Below, in pieces: positions 52,010 to 61,952 of a stretch of DNA of 64,000 bases. Position 1 is the stretch's first letter; each line of letters opens with the position of its first letter. Made by a program: the position numbers and the translations under genes. The notes beneath the pieces were generated by a model that worked only from the letters and a program-made list of their open reading frames with translations, did not search any database and was not told the origin of the DNA. The stretch spans positions 1-64,000 of the forward strand of contig SXOX01000162.1 in assembly GCA_005776585.1 (NCBI GenBank), given 5' to 3'. The DNA is from Pseudomonadota bacterium. GTDB lineage: Bacteria; Myxococcota_A; UBA9042; GCA-2863065.

Positions 52010-55000
52010 ATGCACACGGTCCAACGCCCTCCCCTGCTGTCTGTGATGGTCCTGCTCCTGTCTGCCGGATGTTCGGGAAGAGAAGAAGCGACACAGGCTC
52101 CGGCTCCGGCGTCGGCGTCGCTCGAAATCCTCGCGTTCGACGTCGTCGGCCGCCCGTGGGGCGACGCGCCGGTGACGTTGACCTTCGGTTGGTCCATTCG
52201 GGGCACGGATGGGCCGCTGACGTGCCAGCTCGACTGGGAGGGCGACGGCGTCATCGATCGCACGCTCGCGGACTGCCGTGCCGAGACGCTGTCCACGGGC
52301 GCCGGAGACGGCGCGACCACGACGTACACGAAGACCGGCGAGCACCGGCCCCGACTCGTGGTCACCGATGGCGTGCGCACGGCCGAGGCCAGCACCTCCA
52401 TCTTCGCGAACTTCATCACCCTCGCCCCGGGCGTGATCGAGCCGGCGCGGCTCCCAGGCTACGTCGCGCAAGAAGCGTCCTGGCCCCAAGCGAGCGACGT
52501 CGGCCGAGTGCCGCCGCACGTCGTGCTCACCTTCGCCGATCCGTCCCAGGTGCCGGTGCTGGTGCCCGGCACGATCGTCTGGGGCCAGACCTGGTACATG
52601 AAGGTCGCCGTCGCCGTCGCCTCGGGTGCGACGCTCGCCATCGACGGCGAGGCCATCCCGCTGACTGCGGCCGTTCAGGACGCCTTCGTCGGAGCGCGGG
52701 ACGTGGCGCCGCCGATGGGTGACGCGCGCTGCATCGCGGCCTCCTGTGAGGGCGCCGTCTTCGAGCCGCTCCCCGCGAGCAAGCCGCACGCCGTGCGGGA
52801 CGGGGCGCTCGAGTTCGAGGTGAAGAAGGGCTCGGCCGGCCTCAAGACGAAGCTGCCGGTCGGGAGCGCACAGGACTTCGAGCACACGCTGTTCGTCGGT
52901 ATCAAGGTGAACAAGGTCATCCTCGAGATCGGCGTCTTCGAGCTCAAGCGGCTCGAGGTCGACATCAACCCGAGCATCAAGTACGAGTTCAACCTCCTGG
53001 CCAACCTCTTCAAGCTCGACCCCGCGCTGTCGATCGGGCCCATCGTGCTGGGCACCATCCCGCTGAGCGCCTTGCCACCGATCGCGGTCGTCATCGCCCT
53101 CGTCGTGGACGTGAAGGCTCAGGCGGACTTCAAGTTCGGAGCGGCCATCGAGGTCAACGTGCCGCTCAAGGCCAACTACAATCATCAGAACCCGAACGCG
53201 TTCACCTTCGACGTCTCGCCGGAGCTCATCGCCACCCCGGGCTCCAAGGAGTGGTCGGCCGGCCTCGTCGCCAAGGTCTCGGTCATCCCCAAGCTCGAGA
53301 TCCTGCTCCAAGGGCTCGTGGGGCCGTATCTCGCGCCGGTCTTTTCGGTCAGCGGCGAGGTCAAGGGCAAGAAGGGCCTCCCGCCGTCCCCGTCGCCGGC
53401 CGTCTGTGCGTCTGACTGGGTCGCCGACTTCGTCTCGCTGAACGGCGAGCGGTTCTGTGTGGCGTACAAGTACGAGCTCGGCGGTGAGGTCTCGATCGCC
53501 GCGCCCTGGTTCGAGAAGATCCTCAAGGACCTCAAGGTCCCCAAGAAGGAGCTCACGTTCGCCGACATCACGCGCGAGCAGTGCTGGGGGTTCTGCCGGC
53601 CCATGGGCGCCGACGTCGTCTCGACGCCCGATGTCCCGCTGCCCGTCGACGCGCCGCTGCCCGTCGACGTCGCCGTAGTCACCGACCCGGGCGTACCCGT
53701 CATCGATCTCGGCCCCATCGACGCTGGCGGCGGGCTGGGGCTCGGCGCCGACTGCTTCGAGGGCATGACCGTCGCCATCCCCGGGACGCCGTCGTACGCG
53801 CCGAGCCTGATGACGGTGACGAACGTGACGGAGGTCAAGGGCGGCATCGCCTTCTACCCGACAGTCATCGTCAAGCCCGAAGTCGGCGACCAGAGCAGCA
53901 AGGTGCCGGCGGACGCGAAAGTGTTCACGTTTGGCGACCCCGCTCTCCTGCACGGCGTCAAGGGCTTCCCGGAGTGGATCCTCGGCCGTCCCGTCAATCG
54001 GTCGGGCAGGTCCAACCTGATCGCGGTATGGAACGACCCCACGACCGGCGCCTTCGAGTGGATGTTCAACATCAGCGCCGGGAGCTACACCTACACCGAC
54101 CAGGCCGTGCATCGGCAGTACCAGTTCATCTACGACACGCGCGCCAACCCCAGGTACGTGTATCGGAGCTTTGGCAGCGGCGACGGGGTCACCTGGAAAG
54201 AGCTCGACCCTCCGACGCCACTCACCGCGGTGGTGTCGCTGCCCAAGGACTGCTTCGCTTTGGCGCAGCTCGACGTCGCCCCAGCCTCGGCGTCGTTCGG
54301 GAGCACCGCCGTGGGCCAGACGTCGGCGGCCGCCGCCTTCACCGTGACGAACGTCGGCAAGGCCAAGTCCTCACCCCTGGCCATCGCCCTCGGAGGGCCC
54401 AATGTCGCGGTCTTCAGCGTGACCGGCGGCACCTGCGGGGCCGGAGGCGCCATCCTCGACGCCGGTGCGAGCTGCTCAATCGCGGTCACTGCGGCGCCGC
54501 TGGCGGGGTCGGCGCTCGGTCCAGCGACCGCGAGCCTCACCGTCTCGGCGACCCTGGGCGGCACGGCGGTCGCGACACTCTCGACCACGGTGACCGACGC
54601 CGGGCTCACGCTCAGCCCGAGCCCGCACGACTTCGGCGTGCTCATCGGCGGCGGTAGCAGCCCGGACGCGCCATTCCAGGTCGGCAACACCGGCACGGCC
54701 CCCACCACGGCGGTCACGCTCTCGCTCGACGGACCCGACGCCGCCGACTTCCAGCTCACGGGCGGCACGTGCAACAGCGGCGTCACGACGCTCGCTCCGG
54801 GCGCCACGTGCACGGCCGTCGTCCGGTTCTCCCCCGGCGCCGCCGCGCTGCCCGGGGTGCGGACCGCGGTGCTCACGGCCATCGCCGCGACGGGCGGCGT
54901 CGCCACGGCCGCCGTCGTCGGCACCGTCCAGGTCGCCGCCGCGCTCACCCTGCTGCCAGGCAAGCACGACGTCCCGCCCACGGCCATCGGCGCGACCAGC

Positions 55001-55261
55001 AGCGCGCTGTTCACGGTGACCAACGGCGTCGGCGCCGCACCCACCGGGCCGCTCGCGCTGGCGATGACGGGCACCGGGGCCAGCCAGTACGCGATCGGCG
55101 GCGGGACCTGCGTGCCCGGCGCGTCGCTCCCCGGCGGCGCGAGCTGCACGGTCGCCGTGACGTTCGCGCCGACGACGAAGGCCGCCTCTGCGGCCGCGCT
55201 GACGGTGACGGCGGTCCCCGGCGGCGCGCTCGCCGGCGCGCTCACGGGCGTGGGGTTGTAG
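52010..55261 (+). CDS. Large lipoprotein with three choice-of-anchor-D-type repeats
   Basis: 1083 residues from ATG 52010. The lipobox is SAGC. An early PKD/Ig-like region (about 35-130) is followed by a domain rich in beta strands (about 240-500). A Pro/Val/Asp hinge and an ordered domain (about 590-740) come next. At the end are three similar domains of about 105 residues (from about 753), each with the pattern LxVxPxSxxFGxxxxG...FTVTN and a GGTCxxG...CxxxVxxxP pair, as in choice-of-anchor D/HYDIN-like Ig domains. Surface or periplasmic; function unknown. Confidence 0.8.
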   Translation: MHTVQRPPLLSVMVLLLSAGCSGREEATQAPAPASASLEILAFDVVGRPWGDAPVTLTFGWSIRGTDGPLTCQLDWEGDGVIDRTLADCRAETLSTGAGDGATTTYTKTGEHRPRLVVTDGVRTAEASTSIFANFITLAPGVIEPARLPGYVAQEASWPQASDVGRVPPHVVLTFADPSQVPVLVPGTIVWGQTWYMKVAVAVASGATLAIDGEAIPLTAAVQDAFVGARDVAPPMGDARCIAASCEGAVFEPLPASKPHAVRDGALEFEVKKGSAGLKTKLPVGSAQDFEHTLFVGIKVNKVILEIGVFELKRLEVDINPSIKYEFNLLANLFKLDPALSIGPIVLGTIPLSALPPIAVVIALVVDVKAQADFKFGAAIEVNVPLKANYNHQNPNAFTFDVSPELIATPGSKEWSAGLVAKVSVIPKLEILLQGLVGPYLAPVFSVSGEVKGKKGLPPSPSPAVCASDWVADFVSLNGERFCVAYKYELGGEVSIAAPWFEKILKDLKVPKKELTFADITREQCWGFCRPMGADVVSTPDVPLPVDAPLPVDVAVVTDPGVPVIDLGPIDAGGGLGLGADCFEGMTVAIPGTPSYAPSLMTVTNVTEVKGGIAFYPTVIVKPEVGDQSSKVPADAKVFTFGDPALLHGVKGFPEWILGRPVNRSGRSNLIAVWNDPTTGAFEWMFNISAGSYTYTDQAVHRQYQFIYDTRANPRYVYRSFGSGDGVTWKELDPPTPLTAVVSLPKDCFALAQLDVAPASASFGSTAVGQTSAAAAFTVTNVGKAKSSPLAIALGGPNVAVFSVTGGTCGAGGAILDAGASCSIAVTAAPLAGSALGPATASLTVSATLGGTAVATLSTTVTDAGLTLSPSPHDFGVLIGGGSSPDAPFQVGNTGTAPTTAVTLSLDGPDAADFQLTGGTCNSGVTTLAPGATCTAVVRFSPGAAALPGVRTAVLTAIAATGGVATAAVVGTVQVAAALTLLPGKHDVPPTAIGATSSALFTVTNGVGAAPTGPLALAMTGTGASQYAIGGGTCVPGASLPGGASCTVAVTFAPTTKAASAAALTVTAVPGGALAGALTGVGL

Positions 55262-55388
55262 GTCAAGGGGGAGGCGGACGCCTACGCGACGGGGTCCGGA
55301 ACGACGGGCTCGGCCATTTCCTCGCCGGTCGCGCGGCGGGTCGTCGTGCGGATGCGGTCGGCGAACTCGTTCATGTCGGCGAGGATAG

Positions 55389-56666
55389 CTACGGGCAACT
55401 CTTCGGATCCGCGGCGTCGTCGCAGAGCGTCGCGCCGAGAAGACACGACCCGACACAGCACACGCCAGCGCCCTCCGGAGTCGCGCACGACGACCCGGAC
55501 GCCGGCGCGTCACACACGAGCGTCTCCGGGTTGCAGCGCACGCCGCACGGAGGCGCCGTATCGGGTCCACAGTCGCTATGGGCCGTGCAGGGCCGTCGGA
55601 TGCGCAGGCGATCGTCGAGGTTGCTGAGACCGCCGTTTGGCTCCGGGCCAATCCTGAGATGCGTCGACAGCGGCGTGTGTGCGGCCGAGAGCAGCGCGTT
55701 CCCGGGACCGACGGTCAGCGTGCCCCTCACCGCTTGCACGGCGCCGAGGCGCGGACCCACGCCTTCGACGACCGGACCGAGCAGCGACGGCACGCTCGCG
55801 ATCACACTCCAGTAGCCGCCGAGCATGGTGCGCAAGGTGTCCACTGCGCCGAGCAGGGCCGTCTGCCGCTCGGGCGTCTCCTGCGCGATGGCGTCGAAGT
55901 TCAGAAAGCGATAGTGCCCGCCGGTCAAGCACGCCAGCTCCTGCATGCGCGCGTCAGGCAGCGGATGCGCCCTCGACTGAAGCTGCACGAAGCTCGCGTG
56001 CTGGTCGTGACGTCCGAGGTCGGCAACGTCGGTGACGCGCTTTCGGAACGCGCCGTAGCTCACGGCGTTTTCGCAGGCCGGCTGGGCCTTGCCCTCCACC
56101 ACGACGCGGTCCTGCTCGCCGACCTTGAAGCAGTGCTGGAAGTGCTCGTTGCCGTCTTTGGCGCACGTATCCGGACCGTCGGCGAGGACGACAAGGTGCC
56201 GCACCGTCTCGGGCCGCGACGCGAGGAAGCTCCACGCGAGCTGCGCACAGCTCCAGAGATTGGACCGGCCCGCGCCGCTCTCACCCAGGTCCTGGTCGAT
56301 GCCGGGCATGAGCGTGTCCGTCCCGAGCGTGATGGCGCGATTGGTCGTGTAGCAGTGCTTCAGCTTGTCGTCCTCGGTGACGCCCTTCAGTCCAAGGACG
56401 TCCTCGACGTTGCAGACCACCTTGCAGCCGTCCTCGTTGAACGCGAACACGATGGCCGGGTCGGAGGGGTTGAGAAGGCCGAGCAGGTACCGCGCAGCAA
56501 AGGTACGCCGGCCCTGACGGTCCGAGGCGCACTTCCTCCGGCTCGCGGAGTCCCACGAGTCGATGGCGTCCTCCGCACCTTCGATGCACGTGTTGGGATC
56601 GACGTGGCCCGCCGCCAGAGCGCGAGTGCCGATGATACGCGGATTCCGTCCGGGGTTCGCTGGACC
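55389..56666 (-). pseudogene. 5'-truncated VWA-like cysteine-rich secreted protein gene
   Basis: The minus frame is open from a TGA at 56669-56667 to TAG 55391-55389. It encodes a coherent protein fragment: NPRIIGTRALAAGHVDPNTC, RKCASDRQGRRTFAARYLLG, IVFAFNEDGCKVVCNVED, HLVVLADGPDTCAKDGNEHF and a C-terminal Cys-rich end. The LVVLADGPDTC strand is typical of von Willebrand A-type folds. The expected N-terminus, with signal and the metal-site DxSxS, is absent, and no ATG exists upstream. The internal GTG at 56450 would not make a useful protein. The missing 5' end adjoins a truncated PIN toxin gene that faces away from it. Confidence 0.7.
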
Positions 56667-56699
56667 TCACGCCGGGCCGACTCGCGCGACCTTGCGCTT

Positions 56700-56843
56700 G
56701 GGCCTCTCTCAGGCTGCCAATCGCAATTTGCTGAAGCGCAGGCCATCATCACGCGCAATATCCGGGACGTGGCCAGAGGCGAGCTGCGCTTCCCGGACCT
56801 TGGAGTCCTGACGCCGCTCTCTTGCCTGGAGACGTATCCATGA
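56700..56843 (+). pseudogene. 3' fragment of a PIN-domain toxin gene
   Basis: The plus frame ending TGA 56841-56843 encodes FAEAQAIITRNIRDVARGEL and RFPDLGVLTPLSCLETYP. This is the classic C-terminus of COG1569-type PIN toxins (TRNxRDF, then VLTPxxxL). The catalytic N-terminal acids are gone, so no nuclease can be made. The stop overlaps the antitoxin start (ATGA), showing that the toxin once preceded its antitoxin in an operon. The upstream part runs into the truncated VWA-like gene on the other strand. Confidence 0.65.
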
Positions 56844-57058
56844 CGACTCTGACGATTCGACTCACCGACGACAAGGCTGTTCGACTCAAAGCGCTGGCCA
56901 AGGCCCGATCGACGAGCGTGAACAAGCTCGTCGACGAGCTCGCCACGGTCGCGCTGGTCGAGTTCGACGTCGAGACGCGCTACCGGGCCATGAGCGCGCG
57001 TGCAGACCCGCAGGCTGCGCTGGCCATACTCGACGCGCTCGATGCGAGCCGTGACTGA
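56840..57058 (+). CDS. Orphan ribbon-helix-helix antitoxin
   Basis: 72 residues from ATG 56840. The N-terminal MTTLTIRLTDDKAVRLKALA strand-helix, followed by STSVNKLVDELATVAL, is an RHH (Arc/CopG-like) DNA-binding fold. The C-terminal tail (YRAMSARADPQAALAILDAL) is the toxin-binding type. Its PIN partner upstream is truncated, so it may now be a solitary regulator or a remnant. The 165 bases following show no gene. Confidence 0.8.
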   Translation: MTTLTIRLTDDKAVRLKALAKARSTSVNKLVDELATVALVEFDVETRYRAMSARADPQAALAILDALDASRD

Positions 57059-57142
57059 GCCCGTCGCACTGCGTCGCCGCCTCCGCCCCAACGGTCCCGT
57101 TCACTGTCCCACCGGCGGTCCAGATAGTGCCGATCTTCGCAT

Positions 57143-57164
57143 CTTGTCCCTTGGGTAGGACAAG
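57143..57164. promoter_or_regulatory. Inverted repeat upstream of yceI
   Basis: CTTGTCC (57143-57149) and GGACAAG (57158-57164) form a 7-bp dyad around an 8-base spacer, about 60 bases before the YceI start. The dyad size and position suit a transcription factor operator. The LysR-type regulator encoded two genes downstream is a candidate. The DNA evidence is the palindrome alone. Confidence 0.4.
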
Positions 57165-57222
57165 CCCTAACCTTCGAGCACGGCCCCGACGTCCGAGGCC
57201 GCAACACTCTCGGAGGATCACC

Positions 57223-57840
57223 ATGCGTCCAGTCACCGTCGCCCTCATCTCGCTCGCGTTCCCGCTCCTGGCCTCGGCCGACCCGGTCAAGTTCACCATC
57301 CACTCGATGGGCATGAGCCGCGTCAGCTTCTCGTCGGAGGCCATGCTGGAGACCATCATCGGCAACACCAGCCACGTCACGGGCAGCCTCGAGGTCGACC
57401 TCGCCGCGCCCAACCGCGGCGCGCGCGGGCAGGTGGAGGTGGACATCGGCTCGCTCAAGACGGGCATCGACCTGCGCGACGAGCATCTGCGCGGCGAGCA
57501 GTGGCTCGACGCCAAGAAGTTCCCCAAGGCCACCTTCGCGCTCGACAAGGTCTCGCTGAAGGGGGCGCTGGTCGCCGGCAAGCGCGTGTCGGGGACGCTG
57601 TCGGGCACGCTGACCATCCACGGCGTAGCCAAGCCGGTCACGGTCCCCGTCGAGGTGGGCTTTCACAAGTGGTCGCCCGAGCTCAAGAACTTCGGCGTCG
57701 AGACGGACCTCATCCGCGTCAAGGCGGCGTTCAAGGTCGCGCTCTCGGACTTCGGCATCAAGGTCCCCGAGATGCTCGGCAAGAAGGTCGCCGAGACGCT
57801 CGAGATCGGGCTGAACCTCACCGCCACGCAGGCCAAGTGA
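57223..57840 (+). CDS. yceI: YceI family periplasmic protein
   Basis: 205 residues from ATG 57223, with GGAGG upstream and a signal peptide cut after LASA. The YceI lipocalin-like barrel is visible: SRVSFSSEA early, GSLEVDLA, then DIGSLKTGIDLRDEHLRGEQ, WLDAKKFPKATF and GTLTIHGVAKPVTVPVEV. YceI proteins bind polyisoprenoid or amphipathic lipids in the periplasm. It is followed by a tiny membrane protein (5-base gap) and a LysR regulator, together a likely operon. Confidence 0.93.
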   Translation: MRPVTVALISLAFPLLASADPVKFTIHSMGMSRVSFSSEAMLETIIGNTSHVTGSLEVDLAAPNRGARGQVEVDIGSLKTGIDLRDEHLRGEQWLDAKKFPKATFALDKVSLKGALVAGKRVSGTLSGTLTIHGVAKPVTVPVEVGFHKWSPELKNFGVETDLIRVKAAFKVALSDFGIKVPEMLGKKVAETLEIGLNLTATQAK

Positions 57841-57845
57841 ACGCG

Positions 57846-58028
57846 ATGAAGACGCCAACCAAGACAACCGCCCTCATCGCACTGGTCTCGGCCTTCCTTG
57901 GCGCGGCCGGCGGGTTCTTCGTTCACCGCGCGTGGTTCACCGAGGACAAGGCCTTCCTGGCCGCGAGCAAGGCGCAGGCCGAGCAGCTCGACGCGCTGGA
58001 CGCCGCGCTGGACGCCCCGCAAGATTAG
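57846..58028 (+). CDS. Small single-pass membrane protein
   Basis: 60 residues from ATG 57846. The N-terminus MKTPTKTTALIALVSAFLGA is a TM helix or uncleaved signal, followed by a charged, Ala-rich helix ending DAALDAPQD. It lies between yceI and the LysR gene with gaps of only 5 and 3 bases. Small and easily overlooked; function unknown. Confidence 0.6.
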   Translation: MKTPTKTTALIALVSAFLGAAGGFFVHRAWFTEDKAFLAASKAQAEQLDALDAALDAPQD

Positions 58029-58031
58029 CCC

Positions 58032-58973
58032 GTGCCTCACTCCGACCTCGACCTCAACGCCGTGCGGGTCTTCGTCGCGGTCGCCGACAGCGGAAGCTTC
58101 CGGGCGGCCGCTCGCACGCTCGGGGTCCCCAAGTCCACCGTCAGTCGCAAGCTCGCCGAGCTCGAGGCCCACCTCGGCACGCGGCTCGTGCAGCGCACGA
58201 CGCGGCAGGTCGCGCTCACCGAGGCGGGCGCCGTGTTCCACCGTGACGCGGCGCCGGCCGTCGCAGCGCTCGAGCAGAGCCAGCGGGCCATGGGCCAGCT
58301 CGCCACCACGCCGCGCGGCCTCCTGCGGGTGACGGGACCGCTCGACTTCGGACACCTCGTGCTCGCCGACCTGTGCACGGAGTTCCTGGTCCAGTGGCCC
58401 GAGGTGCGCCTCGATCTGGAGCTCACCGACCGCATCGTGGACCTCGTGGGCGAGGGCTTCGACGTCGCGATTCGCGCAGGTCGCCTCATGGACTCGTCGC
58501 TCATGGCGCGCGAGCTGCTCGCGACGCATATCGGCCTCTACGCCACGCCCGAATACCTCGCGGCACGGGGCACGCCGCAGCACCCGAGCGAGCTCGACGG
58601 GCACGACGCGGTGCTGTTCGCGCCGCGCCCCGAGATGCGCCTGTGGCACTTCCGCGGCGGCGCGGGGAGCGAGACCGTCGCGGTGCGACCCGTGCCGCGC
58701 GTCGTGGTCAACAACTTCATCTGCGCGCGCGACTTCACCGTCCGCGGCCTCGGCATCGGGCGCATGCCGGAGTTCCTGGCCCGCTGCGCGCTGGACACGG
58801 GCCGCCTGGTGCCCCTGCTCGAGTCCTGGGCCCCGCCCGAGGCGCCGCTGCACGCGGTCTACGCGTCGTCGCGGCACCTCTCGCCCACGATCCGGGCCTT
58901 CCTCGACCTCGTGGTCGCGCGGCTCGGCAAGGGCCGCACGTCGCCGGCGGGGCCCACGGGCGCGGTCGCGTAG
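58032..58973 (+). CDS. LysR family transcriptional regulator
   Basis: 313 residues from GTG 58032. The N-terminal winged HTH (about 5-64) reads DLDLNAVRVFVAVADSGSFR, then RTLGVPKSTVSRKLAELEAH. The C-terminal effector-binding domain follows (about 95-300: RLDLELTDRIVDLVGEGFD, VRPVPRVVVNNFICARDF). It is closest in style to the DNA-binding CrgA/LTTR group. It ends the yceI operon and probably acts on its own promoter region, where a palindrome occurs. Confidence 0.93.
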   Translation: MPHSDLDLNAVRVFVAVADSGSFRAAARTLGVPKSTVSRKLAELEAHLGTRLVQRTTRQVALTEAGAVFHRDAAPAVAALEQSQRAMGQLATTPRGLLRVTGPLDFGHLVLADLCTEFLVQWPEVRLDLELTDRIVDLVGEGFDVAIRAGRLMDSSLMARELLATHIGLYATPEYLAARGTPQHPSELDGHDAVLFAPRPEMRLWHFRGGAGSETVAVRPVPRVVVNNFICARDFTVRGLGIGRMPEFLARCALDTGRLVPLLESWAPPEAPLHAVYASSRHLSPTIRAFLDLVVARLGKGRTSPAGPTGAVA

Positions 58974-59087
58974 GCGACCGGCTTTCGGGTGGTTGGAAGG
59001 ACGGACAGCTGCGGTCGCAGACAGTGCAGCCGCGGCCGAGTCGGGCTCGATGTCGCCACGGCCGTTCCGTGCCGCGGCTAGTCAGGA

Positions 59088-61952
59088 CTACAGGTAGAGC
59101 CCGCTCGGCGACGCGATTGCGGTCGCCGACACGACTCCGGTGCCACCGGCCGTCGCCTTGATGTGGATCGTGCCGTTGCCATGGCCACTCAGCCCACCGG
59201 CGCCGCCGCAGCTGCCGCCCGCGCCACCACCGGAGGTCGTGACTCCGGTGCCCGTATTGCCCGGAGAGCCTCCAGTCACCACGAAGGTCGTGCCCGCCGT
59301 GCCGGAGGCGCCCGGCCCGATGAGGCGAATGATGCCGCCGCCGCCACCACCGGCGTCGCGCGTGGTCCCGTTCGCGCCATTGCCGCCTTTGGCCTGGATC
59401 GTCGCGCCCGCGCCCATGGTCAGCGAACCGCTACCCCAGGTCAGGAGGACGATGCCGCCGGCCCCGCCGCCACCGCCTGTCGTACCGCCGCTCGTCCCGC
59501 TGGTGCCGTTGGCGACAATCGACGCGCCTGGCCCGAAAGTGACCCCACTGCCTGCGCGGATCGCAAAGGTCCCGCCGCCTAGACCGCCTTGGCCGGTCCC
59601 GCTCCCTACTGATGACCCGCCACCTTCGCGTGGAGGATTGATGAGCGCCTGAATACTGCCGAGGGATGGCGCGGGGATCGCCGTCGAGGCGGCATTGCCG
59701 CTCATCTGAAGGAACACGCCAAAGCCCGGCGCTGACCCGCCGCTGGCATCGACCACGCTTCCCGTCGCTGGAATCCATGACTTCACGACGATGGTCGCGG
59801 CGCCCCCGTTGCCCAGGTTGAAGGCGCCAGTGCACCGCACCGTGAGCCCGCTCGGGACGGTGAGCGTCACACCGGAGGCGATGGTGCAGGTCGTGAACTG
59901 CAAGTTGCCACCGTTGGGGAGGCCCGTGGACCAATCCGTATCCGCCGTAATATTGAGCGCGCCAGCCGAACCGTCGCCAAAGATGGTCGCCGAGCCGGCC
60001 GGGCCTTGCGCGCCTTGAGCCCCGTTGCAGACGTAGCGCGTCGAGGCCGCGATGACCTCACCGGCGTCCAAGGTCGAGTTGCCGTTGGCGTCCAGCCCGA
60101 CCTCCACTTTGGTGCCTCCCGCGGCGCAGTTGGCTCCACTCGCTTCGTTGGTCAACTTCGTCAACGCGTTCTTTCCATCGGCTCCCGGGCTCCCGGAACC
60201 TCCCGCGGTACCGGTTGCGCCATTGCAGATGAACCGGGTGTTCGCCGCGATGACCTCGCCAGCGTCGAGGACGTTGTCGCCATCGGTGTCAGTCCCGGTC
60301 TCGAGCTTGGTCCCACCGGTCGCGCAGTTGGCGCCGACCGCCTCGGCGGTGGTCTTCGTGAGCGCGTTCTTGCCCGCGGCACCGGCCGCCCCGGCGAGGC
60401 CAGCCACACCATTGCAGACGTAGCGCGTGGCTGCGGCCACGACCTCGCCGGCCTCCAACGTCCCGTTGCCGTTGGCGTCGAGACCAATCTCGAGCTTGAC
60501 GCCGCCGGCCGCGCAGTTGCCGCCGATGGCCTCCGTCGCGATCGCGGTCAGGCTGTTCTTGCCATTGGAGCCATTGGCGCCGGCGGACCCCGTCGCGCCG
60601 TTGCAGATGGTCGTCGAACCCGAGGCCGAGGTAAGCTTGACGCCACCGAGGGCGCAGGTCGCGTTGCCAATAGCCAGAGTCTCCGACGTCACTGAGACGC
60701 CTGCCGGACCCGTGTCGCCCACCGCGCCCTGGGACCCCGGAGCGCCGGGATCGCCCTTGGGTCCCTGCGGGCCGCTCGGACCCGTGTCGCCCACCGCGCC
60801 CTGGGACCCCGGAGCGCCGGGATCGCCCTTGGGTCCCTGCGGGCCGCTCGGACCCGTGTCGCCCACCGCGCCCTGGGACCCCGGCGCACCGGGATCACCC
60901 TGGGGCCCCTGCGGGCCGCTCGGACCCGTGTCGCCCGCGTCGCCCTTGGACCCCGGCGCACCGGGATCACCCTGGGGCCCCTGCGGGCCGCTCGGACCCG
61001 TGTCGCCCTTGGGCCCCGGCGCACCCGGGTCGCCCTGGAGCCCCGGCGCCCCCTGCATGCCATGGCAGAGCACCTCACTACCGTTGGTGCCGATGACCTC
61101 GACGCCACCGGCAGGGCACGCCGCGGTGACGGGAGCCGTCGCGACACTGACGGACACGCCGTTGGCGCCCGGAAGTCCAGGCGAGCCGGCGAGTCCATTG
61201 CACAGATAGTGCGTATCGGCGCCGACGACGAGCTTGACGCCCCCTCCCGGACAGGCGACGTCGCCCTGAGGGACCGAGGAGCCCGCGACGACCACGGCAG
61301 GAGTCCCCGGAAGGCCGGGTTCTCCTTGGGGACCGGTGTCACCAGTGGCACCCGGGGGTCCCATCGGTCCCGTGGGTCCCGTGGGTCCCGTCGGCCCGGT
61401 CGCGCCGACCTCGCCCGGCAGCCCCTGCGGCCCCGTCGCGCCGGTGGGACCGCTCGGACCCGCCGGCCCGGTCTCGCCCTGAAGGCCCGTCTTCGGCCCG
61501 ATCCAGGCTCCCGTGGCGTCAATCAGCGGGATGCCGTTCACCGTGATGGACTTGGGGTGGATGTCACCGACGGCGTCGAGGGCGACCGCGGCGTAAGGGA
61601 CGCTGCCGATGGGCGTTCGCGGCGACATCTCGGCGTCGCCGTCGATCGTCACGGCGAGCCACCGTGGCCCGATGCCACCAAAGACGCCGTCGGTGAAGGG
61701 CACCGTAGAGCCGAGCGCAACGGCGAACCAACCCTGCCGCACCTCGACGGTTCGCGCCTCAGTCCACAGCACGGTGCCGCCCGACGCCGCATCGTGGATG
61801 GCGAACGTCATGCCGAGGTCGTCGTGGATGGGCACACCTCCCGGGTCGGTCAGTCGGCCCTGGTGGGTCAGGGTCTTGGGAACCTCGGCGGCGCTCGCCG
61901 AGGCGAGGCCGGCGGCGAGGAGGAGGACACTGCATCGTGTGAGGAACGTCAT
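59088..61952 (-). CDS. Secreted collagen-like protein with DUF7151-type modules
   Basis: 954 residues from ATG 61952. The Sec signal ends in SASA. A head domain (about 23-150) opens [16 protein letters not shown], common in secreted proteins of this kind. Two collagen-like Gly-X-Y tracts follow, at about 157-220 and 300-420, with [18 protein letters not shown] style. They are separated and followed by cysteine modules of the type CPxGGVKLxxGxDxNGNG...YVCNG (DUF7151-like, about six copies). The C-terminus is a Gly-rich, right-handed-helix-like region (about 660-954). Bacterial collagens form triple helices and may be fibrous surface structures. It overlaps the small lipoprotein stop by four bases. 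Confidence 0.88.
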   Translation of the reverse strand: MTFLTRCSVLLLAAGLASASAAEVPKTLTHQGRLTDPGGVPIHDDLGMTFAIHDAASGGTVLWTEARTVEVRQGWFAVALGSTVPFTDGVFGGIGPRWLAVTIDGDAEMSPRTPIGSVPYAAVALDAVGDIHPKSITVNGIPLIDATGAWIGPKTGLQGETGPAGPSGPTGATGPQGLPGEVGATGPTGPTGPTGPMGPPGATGDTGPQGEPGLPGTPAVVVAGSSVPQGDVACPGGGVKLVVGADTHYLCNGLAGSPGLPGANGVSVSVATAPVTAACPAGGVEVIGTNGSEVLCHGMQGAPGLQGDPGAPGPKGDTGPSGPQGPQGDPGAPGSKGDAGDTGPSGPQGPQGDPGAPGSQGAVGDTGPSGPQGPKGDPGAPGSQGAVGDTGPSGPQGPKGDPGAPGSQGAVGDTGPAGVSVTSETLAIGNATCALGGVKLTSASGSTTICNGATGSAGANGSNGKNSLTAIATEAIGGNCAAGGVKLEIGLDANGNGTLEAGEVVAAATRYVCNGVAGLAGAAGAAGKNALTKTTAEAVGANCATGGTKLETGTDTDGDNVLDAGEVIAANTRFICNGATGTAGGSGSPGADGKNALTKLTNEASGANCAAGGTKVEVGLDANGNSTLDAGEVIAASTRYVCNGAQGAQGPAGSATIFGDGSAGALNITADTDWSTGLPNGGNLQFTTCTIASGVTLTVPSGLTVRCTGAFNLGNGGAATIVVKSWIPATGSVVDASGGSAPGFGVFLQMSGNAASTAIPAPSLGSIQALINPPREGGGSSVGSGTGQGGLGGGTFAIRAGSGVTFGPGASIVANGTSGTSGGTTGGGGGAGGIVLLTWGSGSLTMGAGATIQAKGGNGANGTTRDAGGGGGGIIRLIGPGASGTAGTTFVVTGGSPGNTGTGVTTSGGGAGGSCGGAGGLSGHGNGTIHIKATAGGTGVVSATAIASPSGLYL
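60709..61020 (-). repeat. 72-bp tandem repeats encoding Gly-X-Y triplets
   Basis: The start CCCGTGTCGCCC recurs at 60709, 60781, 60853, 60925 and 60997, a spacing of exactly 72 bases (24 residues, eight Gly-X-Y triplets). The first two units are nearly identical in DNA; later ones diverge (ACCGCGCCCTGG versus GCGTCGCCCTTG). Four complete units and a partial fifth. Nearly identical neighbouring units imply recent duplication or ongoing copy-number change. Confidence 0.9.

Noticed and set aside
51839-54112. Open frame of over 750 codons on the minus strand
   Set aside because: It is antisense to the large lipoprotein gene, consists of Arg/Asp-rich low-complexity sequence, and shows no domain or ribosome binding site; typical of GC-rich shadow frames.
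60709-61020. Regular repeats resembling a CRISPR array
   Set aside because: The 72-base units have no unique spacers, are fully coding, and translate to Gly-X-Y collagen triplets.
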